From the NCBI GenBank assembly GCA_022495995.1, contig JAFEMH010000748.1, forward strand, positions 326,501 through 390,500: a stretch of DNA of 64,000 nucleotides, in the 5' to 3' direction. Shown here piece after piece: positions 55,190 to 64,000 of this stretch. This DNA is from Adenophora triphylla var. japonica. Lineage: Eukaryota; Streptophyta; Magnoliopsida; Asterales; Campanulaceae. Below the pieces are notes generated by a model, which saw only the letters and a program-made list of their open reading frames with translations, did no database searches and was not told the DNA's origin. Position numbers and translations under genes: made by a program. Within the stretch, counting starts at the first letter, position 1. Each line of letters opens with the position of its first letter.

Positions 55190-55830
55190 TTAGACTACAA
55201 TTGCTGTTGGTGATGGAGAGTTGTAGCTGCCGGAGGGTCTCATGCTGCAACTTGTTGAGGGTCGTGGATGCCGGAGGGACTCATACCACGGGGTGTTGGT
55301 GAAGAGTAGCTGCCAGGGGACTCACGCTACCGTTGATGGCGGTCGTGGATGCCGGAGGGACTCATACCACTGGGTGTTGGTGAAGAGTAGCTGCCAGGGG
55401 ACTTACGCTACCGTTGATGATGGTTGTGGCTGTCGGAGGGACTCATGCTGCAACTGATGGTGGCGAGTAGCTACCTAAGGGACTCATGCTACTGCTGATG
55501 GTGAAAGGTTGTAGCTGCCGGAGGGACTCATGCTGCAACTGATGGTGGCGAGTAGCTGCCAGAGGACTCATGCTAGTGCTGATGGTGAAAGGTTGTAGCT
55601 GCCGGAGGGACTCATGTTGCAACTGATGGTGGTGAGTAGCTGCCAGAGGGACTCACGCTACTGCTGATGGTCGTGGCTGCTGGAAGGACTCATGCCACTG
55701 CTGATGGGGAGTAGCTGCCAGGGGACTCACGCTACTGTTGATTCTGCTGGGGATAGGTGTAGCTGCCAGGAGCTTAGGCTACAATTGCTGCTGGTCGTGG
55801 CTGCCGGAGGGTCTTAGGCCACTGCTGTTG
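55190..55830. repeat. Tandem array in F2 with irregular 40-90-bp units
   Basis: Units share gtagctgccggagggactca followed by tgctgcaactgatggtggc or tacgctaccgttgatggt forms, more than ten times. A ctgctggggatagg element occurs once near 55745. The array lies in the 3' noncoding part of F2. Confidence 0.85.
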
Positions 55831-58634
55831 ATGAATTGCTAGTTTTGTCGTGCGAGGGACGGCTTTTGTTGATGGTTGGTTGACTTTGGGGTCATGAACT
55901 TTGCTTGGTAGGTCATGGATTTTACTTGCTAGGGAATGGATTCTTTTTCGATGCTTTGGCGGCGGGGTCGATGATACTGATGAACGTTGCTTGGGGAGAC
56001 TGACAGATTTGGAATCCTTTTCTCGATTTTGGCTGGATGGCCGCTTACGGGACGATCTTTGCTGAAGATTTTTCGTTGCAAGACGGACCTTCAATGAACA
56101 TTTGCCATTGCAAGACGGGCCTTTGATGATGATTCGCCAACGAGGCTGATGAGCTTGACGAGCATTGCTTGGAGACTGAGGCAGCTAGGGCTGTTTCAAA
56201 CGATGCTGATAAGTCTGAAGATGACGAGACCTATGAAGATGATAAAGGCAGAATATGCCACCAGCAGGATTTGAAATCTTTGTCCAGGTTGTGATTTGAG
56301 GCGCAGTCCTCACGATCAGATTATGATCACTTGATTATGGTACCCTATGAGGGGAAAAATACAACACTACTAGGCAATTTGCATTTTATTCAATTATTGA
56401 GTTTTGCTTATGCATTATTAAATTCATTGCACGAGTCCATCTCGGCTGGGGATGAAAATGGAGTGAGGATTTTTGCAAGGCTTGACAAGCGGATATGTAT
56501 GTAGCAATTATGCTATGATGGATTTATGATGGAATGACTGTGTATATGATGATGTATGGGTTGAACCCTTTCCCATGAATTTGAGGAGTGTATGAGTGAC
56601 GAATGATATGGCGCAGCTAGGCGAGTCGGGGTGTACCCTGAGAGTACAGGTGGCAGCAGGTTGATTGTTGCTGATAAGGACGAGGTGTATCGCGCGCCTG
56701 AGGCAGCAAGTAGCAGAGAAAGTGCAGAGAATGCCCTAGCTTTGAAGAGGTGACTAGGCAAATCCCCAGTTGATAACGCAAAGCAAACCCGGAGGGAATC
56801 TAATAAAGAGAACTTGAGAGGACAGCATAGCAAAGCCCTAGCTTGAAGAGATCCAATGTAGTCCCATTACAGGCAGAATCATCATGCGGCCAAGGAGGCA
56901 CCCATCTTTTCAGACCTTAGTCAATCAGTCATAGACTCGGAAATATATACATGCAGGGGCACATCTTTCGAAAAGTGGGAATGGATCCCGAATTTGTGTG
57001 ACACACTCGCTTTTGGGTTTAACTCTTTTGAGAGAGTATAAGCACAACAAGGTGTGGAAAAGTGTATGAAAGCCCCTGCTGACAGAAAGACAGTGTTTGG
57101 CTCTTTATTCCTAGAATGTAGAAAGAGAAGACATGTCGAGACATTTAAAAACCTGTCTTATTCATGATGATCACAAGGCTGCTTAAAACCCTTTATTGAT
57201 GTTCGGGTTATTCAACCACTAATCCAGATATGAACAAATATTTTGATTAATCACGAGGAGAAAATCAACTGATATCGTGAATCAAACTTCGAACGATGGA
57301 AAGTGTATAGGAACGGTTCTTGCTGAGACCGGATTTTCTAAGATTTGTTTGTGATTTCGACCGAACCAATTATGGTTGCCTACGTTCCCCTCCTGACGAG
57401 GAGCTCAGGTCCCCCTATTTCGGGCTTATCCTGATTGAAGAGAGTGAACGTTGGAATTCGAGGATTTGAGGATCTTTGAGAATTTTGAGGATTTGGAGAA
57501 TTGAAAAACATGTCCTCTTGGAGTGTCAATGGAAGACACGGATGTGAAGCCCCAGTGGGACGTCCACGGCAAGTTTTTGCGGAGGAGAAATGAAATATGC
57601 TCACATGAAACGTCGAATGAACGGATGGAATTTGCACAATCTTCGATTGATGGTCTGAAACTGTTATCCGGTAGGAACTGCGACTGGGTTTCAGGGTCAC
57701 GATCGGCCATCGGGTGATTTGGAAAGTGGATGACCTCTTAAGATGAGAGGTCGGCTGGGCTTTTTGCTGACTGAACCTCTAAAGATGAGAGGTTGGCTTG
57801 CAAGGATGTGTTTGGGATTTCTAAGGTGAGGGAATTGATTTGCGTTCTTCATTGCTTCTAAGAATGAGAGGTCAATCTTGGCTTTGGACAAAGGCAAGGG
57901 TAACAGTAATGGGAATATACTCTAAAATCGAGAGGACGGCTTGGGATTGGTTAGACGTAATGGTGAGGGGACATCTGTGCTGTCTCTTTATTCACTCTAA
58001 GACTTCTCTTGAGTAACGACCGGATCCTTTGACTTTTGCTTTCGAGAGGATCGCTAGGGACTAGGCTCTCTTTTTTTTCTTTTTTTTTCTTTTTCTTTTC
58101 TTTTTTTCTTTTCTCTTTTTTATATATATAATTTCATTCTTCTCTCTCTCTTTCCAATTATGTTTTTGAGAGAGAACTTCAGCTAGTCCCCGGGGTGGAT
58201 CATTGCATTTTGCCGTTCTTGAGCTTGGACACGGTCAACCTTCTTTTGAGTCATGGGAGCCTCAAGGATAGTCTCCCTTCTTCTGGAGATGGTTAGACGG
58301 GTTTCAAAATGTGCCGATCTTGAAATGAAAGGGTATTGTTTAGTGAGGTTGAGGTAATGGCTTCCCTAGGGGTGGAAGGTTTCAACCGCAGTCCCTACCG
58401 GATGATCCGAATGAGATTGAGCCTTCATTGCTTGCTTAAGCTTACTTGAGGAAGATTCATGCAAATTCATCGAGCAGCGAGATGATGAGGGTGATGAAAG
58501 AGATGTGAACATATGAGATGCAAAATGGGGAGTTGGTAAGCCCCAATTAGAGAAAGATATCAGTCGATTTTCTCACTCTGATCCATTTAAATATTAGTCA
58601 TTTCAAAGCATTAGTGATTGAGCAGCATAAGTGA
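55831..58634. other. Noncoding internal region of F2
   Basis: No gag or pol motif is found on either strand. A beta type II hairpin lies at 57378-57423 (minus: CTCCTC-gtca-GGAGGGG then ACGTAGGC). The segment 56940-57110 matches 33400-33620 of H. A pyrimidine-rich tract lies at 58068-58125 and (TC)n at 58142-58151. Confidence 0.6.
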
Positions 58635-58985
58635 TCATGTGGAATAAGACCATTTCAATTGAGTGTAATGTGGGTGTGCTAATGGTGTCTCGAGTCTAGC
58701 AAGAAGAGAAACAAAGATTTTATCATTGAAAGAAAAAGACTGGTCCAACTTGGACTCGACAGACTCATGTCCACAAAGGGAACATTCTAGATCATACGAG
58801 GACTGATTGACTTCTTCAACTTCGGGCGGAAGGGTACCCTTGAAACTGGCTTGCCACCGCACTTTCTGCACCAGACCTCTGGGATTCTGAATCAGGTAAT
58901 GACCTTCCGGACACTTGAACTGCTTCCGCCTCGGGAATATAGACCAATGAGCGCCGGGAACGAGAGCACACACCCAACTTGCCAT
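58635..58985 (-). CDS. Unidentified 116-codon ORF in F2
   Basis: The frame starts at an ATG (58985, MASWVCALVPGAHWSIFPRR) and ends at 58635. It has two cysteine/histidine groups, FKCPEGHYL and LECSLCGHES, about 45 residues apart, which could bind zinc. It lies in sense orientation in an otherwise noncoding part of F2. I do not recognise it. It may be a captured exon, a remnant of an element ORF, or chance. Confidence 0.3.
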   Translation of the reverse strand: MASWVCALVPGAHWSIFPRRKQFKCPEGHYLIQNPRGLVQKVRWQASFKGTLPPEVEEVNQSSYDLECSLCGHESVESKLDQSFSFNDKIFVSLLARLETPLAHPHYTQLKWSYST

Positions 58986-60210
58986 AGCTGTGGAGGAGAG
59001 AGCGAGTATAAGGCGGAGGATAGAGAACTTTGAGATGGTATGGGAGAGGGAGGAGTACGGAAGGAGATGGACTTATGAAATATCTTATTAATGTTCAAGT
59101 AAAAATCGGTGTCTTTTAAGTCCTATGAACGGTTGGGAAAGGATAAGCCTTTATTCACGCAAACTAGACCTCGGGGGAACCTAGGGACACACCATCCAAA
59201 AATACACCAAATGTATTGATCAAAAATTAATAATAGGTAATAATACCTAAATAAAACCAAAGCATTTATGGGACGGACGAGCAATCCCAATTTCTGAAGA
59301 AATTTGGGCAGCATAACGGGTATTCTCGAAGAAATTCAAGGAAAAATCCGGCATGACCTCTCGTTGGTGCATGTTGACAAAGCGACATGATCTCTCGTTG
59401 GAACATGCCATGGGAACGACATGTCCTTTCGTGAAACCATGTTGCGATGGCAACATGCCCACACGTGCTAGGTTTTGGGGTAGGTACGAAAGCCTATTAA
59501 GAATTTTGAAACAATACATTTTAGTGTATTTGAAAATGGCGTGTCAAAACCAACTGTTTTGGGTAAGCTTTAAAAGTGTGGCTCCACCTATAACGCGCTA
59601 GGGGGATAGGTTTGACATTAGGTGCTCAAGCATAGACGAATATCATCACCGTCCGCGATGCCGTCAATCGCACCCGAGGGTTCTAGATCTATGTGACGTA
59701 GTGTGCGGGATGACTAGATTCCTTTATTTATGAAAATGATTTTTTTTTAATTTTTTTTTATTATATATTTTTTTAATTTTTATTTTGAAAAGGGAAAGAA
59801 AAGGAAAACAACTCACACACACCCCCACAGAGCATAATAATCAAGGATCAATAATTTGATCATGGGGGACTGCCCCACAATCACAACCTGCACCAGAGTC
59901 CAACACCTGCCAAAATGGTCACTTCTGTCGCACTACACAGGGCTGATTAGACCAGCTTTGTCGCGTGATAGAAGGAACCATATTCCCAGAACCTGAACCA
60001 AAGAAGCAGAACCAACCCCAGCCTCCAAGCATCAAAGCAAAATCTCAGCCCCAAGCACAACAAACAGGAAGCAAGGACGGGGAGGGAATAAAGCAAAGCA
60101 CTAAACGCATTTATATACATATAATGACACAAACAATGCACACACAAGTGAAGGAATTGAATATTGAACAAACACGAAAGTTTGACCCACTTTTGAAAAC
60201 AAGTTTCATG
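58986..60210 (-). other. 5' leader of F2
   Basis: Noncoding. Copies of the family palindrome (gtcgcactacac near 59927, tgtcgcgtgata near 59959) lie about 250-285 bp from the PBS. AT-rich low-complexity sequence lies at 59740-59800. The last 80 bp before the PBS resemble the stump of leader beside LTR F1. Confidence 0.55.
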
Positions 60211-60228
60211 TCCTCAGCGGAGTCGCCA
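60211..60228 (-). promoter_or_regulatory. Primer binding site of F2 (tRNA-Arg)
   Basis: TGGCGACTCCGCTGAGGA on the minus strand, one base from the perfect match in G, lies one base from the 5' LTR. Confidence 0.85.
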
Positions 60229-60229
60229 C

Positions 60230-61598
60230 TGAATGTGCACTCGCCGAAATTTTGTTTTCGATGATGAAAAAAAGGAGTCGCCACGCCATGTTTTAAGGTA
60301 CATTTTGAAAAACCTTTGAAAGAGAAAATGGGTCCGGGGGTCAGGTTACGTGTTGGGAAGAACCGAGAGTTCACCCAACACGCCTCGTCCGGAGACGAGT
60401 CTTTCTAATTAAACATAAGTAATCCACAAACGTGTGCAAACATTGATAATGAACAAATGTAGTAAACATGAACTTTATTGATTTGAAATGAGATCTTACA
60501 ACTTGTGAGCCATTTATTCAGGGAGGCTACATCCCAATTACAACAGATCAGAACAGATTACAAAGGAAATGGATCTCTGCAAACAGACATAGTGTGTCGC
60601 GTGACACAGGATCTAACCAGACACGATGTGTCGCGTGACACAAAGTGTCCATCTGCAGAGACTTACATATTTGAACACAGCAGCACCAACAATCAGAACA
60701 TATCTAATTAATCAATCAATTGAGCTTCGAAATGAACAATTAATAACAATTCAACTAAGGGGGTGTGGATATGGAGAGATCCACACTCCCTTGGGATCTA
60801 AACACCAATTTCAACAAATATCAAACAATAAGCACTCAATTATTCAAAGCAACAATGTTAAACAGAGAGATTGCGATTGGGGTTCAGTAATCAAGATGGA
60901 TGGAGTCTGATTACTGAACCCAAGTAAGGTAAAATGATGAAATTATCAAAGTAACATGGTAGGAGAGAGAGAGAGATGGAATTAAGAGTATTACCCTTGT
61001 TGATTCCACGAATTCTATACCAAGGCTGGTATAGAACCCTTCTACAGCTGCTTCTAGAGGTGCTTGAACTGGAATGGATTGATAGGTGAAGGATCTAAGA
61101 GGTAAAGGGTGAATTGGGAAATTGAAGGTTGATTTGGATGAGAGAGAGAGAGAGAGAGAGAGAGAGGTGTTTGCATTGTGTGTGTTACGCTCCAATTTTG
61201 GCAGAGTAACAGTATGTGAAAGTTGGGATCTATTTCTGAGAGGGGTAGGGTCTTATTTATAGGCTGCAGTTGATGGTCACAGTGTGTCGCACGACCTTCT
61301 GTAACCATTTTCCATGCTTCGACTTGTCGCGTGACACAAGGTGTCACCAACTACTTTTGGCGCCAAAACCAGTTTCTAGAATATTCTGAGTAAATACCCA
61401 AAAGGTCCAAAAAGGTTTATTCCCTGTAGGTCCTTTAGCATGAGCAAAGTACCAAAAGGTACTTCCTTCGCGAGAAACTTATGGAATGTTTCCGAAAGTC
61501 TCGAAATAGACCGGGAATCTACGAAAATGCCCCTTAATGCAATTTTATCGTATTAAAATGCACCTAAAAGGGTAGCGAATTGGATTGGCGTACTTACA
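60230..61598 (-). repeat. 5' LTR of F2 (1,369 bp)
   Basis: It matches 22815-24216; one difference is the loss of one R-region palindrome copy (two remain near 60594-60640). TATA box on the minus strand at 61251-61262. A (GA)n run lies at 61140-61166. The right flank atgct is the second half of the target-site duplication. Confidence 0.92.
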
Positions 61599-62248
61599 AT
61601 GCTATGATTTGTACTAGACCCGACATCTCATATGCTTTGAGCATGACAAGTCATTACCAATCTAATCAGGGTGAGAACCATTAGATGGCAGTCAAGACAA
61701 TTCTTAAATACTTAAGAAGGAATAAGGATGCGTTCTTGGATTTGGAGGGATAGAAGAAGATCTTGTTGTAAGAGGTTACACAGATGCTAGCTTCCAAACC
61801 GACAAAGATGATTTCCGATCGCAGTCGGGATTTGTTTATGCTTAACGGAGGTGCAATTTGCTGGAAGAGTTCCAAGCAGAGTACCATAGCCGATTCTACT
61901 ACTGATGCCGAATATATAGTGACACCCGATGCAGCTAAGGAGGCAGTTTGGATCAAGAAGTTCATTAGTGACTTGGAAGTTGTTCTAAGCATCACTAATC
62001 CGGTGGAACTTTATTGTGACAATAATGGTGCCATTGCGCAAGCAAAGGAACCAAGGTCACATCAGCGATCCAAACATATACTTAGACGTTTCCATCTCAT
62101 TCGAGAGTTTATTGATCGGGGAGACGTTAAGATATGCAAAGTATCAACCGATGATAACATTGGGGATCCGCTTGCAAAGCCCCTCGCACAAGCAAAGCAT
62201 GATGGTCATGTTAGGTCCATGGGTATTCAATATATAGATGGAGCCTAG
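61599..62248 (+). pseudogene. rnh: Copia reverse transcriptase end and RNase H of element D
   Basis: The protein resumes after F2 with AMICTRPDISYALSM, directly continuing the segment that ends at 22814. A TAG at 61682-61684 stands where copia proteins have tryptophan (HWMAVK). A shift near 61750 and a one-base loss near 61838 follow. RNase H is then readable: GGAICWKSSKQSTIADSTT, VELYCDNNGAIAQAKEPR, and HILRRFHLIREFI. It ends at the TAG 62246-62248. Confidence 0.9.
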
Positions 62249-62250
62249 TG

Positions 62251-62262
62251 CAAGTGGGAGAT
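62251..62262 (+). promoter_or_regulatory. Polypurine tract of element D
   Basis: caagtgggagat lies three bases after the pol stop and directly before TGTTGG, the usual copia arrangement. Confidence 0.75.
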
Positions 62263-63802
62263 TGTTGGTGTAATGCCCTAGGCTATAGTTATGTTTAACT
62301 TGAACCGTTATGTATCATATTTATCATTTATTATAGAGAAAGTTTATTTGGTTCATTATATGTTTGCATGTTTATTATTTTGAACTGCGTCCCTAGTTGT
62401 TTTGAACAACTAGTATAAGTTGGTAATGGATAATCATGGAGATTATTATATGCATGGAGATGCACATTACACTTATGGATACTTGTTAGAGAACAAGTAT
62501 TGGACTTGACCTACTTATGAGATTTATGACATGGTCTGTTGTCATGATTAAATCTCTTGATAGTCCTGTCATTGGAATCCTTCGTACCTGAGATTATCAT
62601 CGTCTTCCACATGATGAACATCATGTTTGATATAGTCTAACACTATGTTTAATCGGATAGCAATAAGGGCTATGTTGGCATGATTGGATTCATGTAGGGA
62701 AGAATGATAAGTCAAGATGGGATTTATCCCTCTCGTTGAGAGAGATGTTTGCTTGGGCCCCTCGATGAATGATGTTGATGAAATGTGTGGCCACACTTAA
62801 GTGATTTGATAGAGATCAAATACACTTGTATTATCAACATATTCAGAATCGAGAAAGCATTAAACATGTGATTTGACATGGACCATGACTCATGTTCAAT
62901 TTGACATCGTGGACAAAGGGATTGTGACATTGATTTATCAAGGATTCAAGCCTTGATGTTATATTTAATTGGGTGGACATAATGATTTGCTAGAAGTCAC
63001 TTATGTCTTGTGAGGTTGATGTTTCAACTCACTACCAACATAAAATATAATTCCTGAAGGGTCACACACAAAAGAACGGATTGAAAATGGCTAAAAGGGT
63101 AAACTCTGGGCTCAGGGGACGACTCGTACGGTTTTGGCCCAAGTCGTGCCTTGTGAAGGGATGACTGTATCAGAGGCCGTTCAATAGGGGACGATTTGTC
63201 CCCTCAGGGACGACTCATGCTCACGACTCGTGCCCCTGGGGACGAGTCGTGCTGGCAGCGCTGGAAACCCATTTTTGCAAGGAAAAATGACTCTTTTTCC
63301 TAAGTGTTAGGGATTTATAACAAGTATAAATAGAACCCTTTTGTCCCAGCAAAAAGAGATGAAAATTAGAGTTTTTGAAACACTAATTGGTTGATTTTGA
63401 TTACGAATCAAAGATCAAATCACATAGATTCACTCTACCAAATAGCCATTGATTATTGAAAGGTGTTTCAATAATCGGGGATCATCTAGCAATCAAACAA
63501 GAAGCGTTCTTGGTCCGTTCGCGTGTGGATTACCGATAGAGGGTGATTACTTTATCACCAAAAGCTTGAAGTCTTCGATCGTTGATTCCTCACCAAGTAA
63601 GAAAAAGGAGAAAATCAAAACCTTCATCAACGGTTTTGAGATTCGTTTTTGAGATTCACTTTTGAAGATCCATTTTTGAACAAACAAATCGCATTAAGGT
63701 ATGTAAATTCTATTTCATGTTTCTAATATCTTCTTGCTAGACGGATCATAGGGCTAGGGTTTTATTGTTTTTCCAAGTTCTTCCGCTGCGTTTGTAACCC
63801 CA
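62263..63802 (+). repeat. 3' LTR of copia element D (about 1,540 bp)
   Basis: The start TGTTGGTGTAATG follows the PPT. The end is placed at aacccca (63802) because Ty3 integrase sequence begins at once after it; no second copy is in the window to confirm this. A TATA box (TATAAATA) lies at 63325-63332. Upstream are repeated ACGACTCGT words (63118-63130, 63223-63252 and neighbours). Confidence 0.7.
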
Positions 63803-63806
63803 AAAC

Positions 63807-63995
63807 CTAGGGACCTTCCCAGTTGGGAGATAACTTATTCTGCTGAGCTTTCCTTCCAGTTACCTCGATCTTTCGTAGTTCATAGTCCCCCACTTGGAAC
63901 GATCTTCTCTTTACTTTCTTATCGTGGTAACTCTTAGTTTTCAACTTATAATTGACCATCCGTAACTGAGTTGTATCTCGCTTCTCGTCAAGCAA
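63807..63995 (-). pseudogene. int: Ty3 integrase C-terminal fragment, element at the right edge
   Basis: The minus strand encodes LDEKRDTTQLRMVNYKLKTK then SFQVGDYELRKIEVTGRKA and LSPNWEGP, the end of a Tat-type integrase with the GPY/F module. A TAG at 63807-63809 follows GP. It runs off the window and belongs to another Ty3 element into which copia D was probably inserted. Confidence 0.85.
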
Positions 63996-64000
63996 GTCCA

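Larger units (their letters stand above)
22815..61598 (-). mobile_element. Element F2: Tat-type LTR element without coding pol, interrupted by G
   Basis: LTRs at 22815-24216 (3') and 60230-61598 (5') flank an internal region made of 24217-24307 and 55010-60229. Element G fills the gap. The flanks show a 5-bp target-site duplication with one C-to-T change: acgct (22810-22814) and atgct (61599-61603). No gag or pol is recognised in the 5.3 kb of own internal sequence, so it resembles a large non-autonomous derivative. It inserted in copia D. Confidence 0.9.
22080..63802 (+). mobile_element. Element D: Ty1/copia element split by F2
   Basis: Copia pol runs 22080-22814, is interrupted by element F2 (22815-61598), and resumes in register of content at 61599-62248. 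A PPT and one LTR follow (62251-63802). The gag, protease and integrase parts and the 5' LTR are not in the window; the left edge abuts LTR F1. Stops and frameshifts show it is dead. It is the oldest layer of the nest. Confidence 0.85.

Overview
The window is nuclear DNA of a flowering plant, almost certainly from a repeat-rich heterochromatic region. I see no host gene, tRNA, rRNA or CRISPR array. Nearly every base can be assigned to LTR retrotransposons. Most are Ty3/gypsy elements of the Tat/Ogre type. The evidence is zinc knuckles of the form C-x2-H-x4-H-x4-C, primer binding sites (PBS) that pair with the 3' end of plant tRNA-Arg, long LTRs (1.0-1.8 kb), satellite-like tandem repeats before the 3' LTR, and extra genes on the strand opposite gag-pol. 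One Ty1/copia element is also present. The species cannot be named from this sequence.

Layout. Element A (1-6872, + strand) has a broken gag, no pol and a spliced antisense gene. Element B (6873-13905, - strand) has two LTRs (the 5' one truncated), a gag with a single stop codon and no pol. Element C (13906-20582, - strand) carries the only Ty3-type reverse transcriptase in the window, plus RNase H, integrase, gag-protease and part of an antisense gene. An LTR of family F with its PBS (20661-22079) lies between C and a Ty1/copia element D.

D is on the + strand (22080-22814, resuming at 61599-63802). It is split by a nested set of insertions. Element F2 (22815-61598) sits in the D pol gene, element G (24308-55009) sits in F2, and element H (26783-37872) sits in a tandem array of G. 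Target-site duplications support each step: ACGCT/ATGCT for F2, GGAGG for G, GATAG for H. D itself lies next to the integrase end of another Ty3 element (63807-64000, - strand).

How the parts relate. B, F2, G and H have unrelated LTR sequences but share a tRNA-Arg PBS, almost the same polypurine tract (PPT), and several structured noncoding motifs in the same order. B, F2, H and A have no recognisable pol, and G has lost reverse transcriptase and RNase H. These therefore look like non-autonomous elements that depend on the enzymes of relatives such as C. Element G carries two multi-exon antisense genes, one with a plant mobile domain. Each has upstream of it the same 12-base palindrome that sits next to the TATA box in the G LTR.

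Main discoveries offered. (1) A 29-nt hairpin directly upstream of the PPT, with compensatory base changes across four families. (2) Two more hairpin classes in the 3' noncoding region. (3) Tandem repeats in G whose sense strand copies the 3' end of the tRNA-Arg primer. (4) Family-specific CpG-rich palindromes upstream of the TATA box in five LTR families of both superfamilies.
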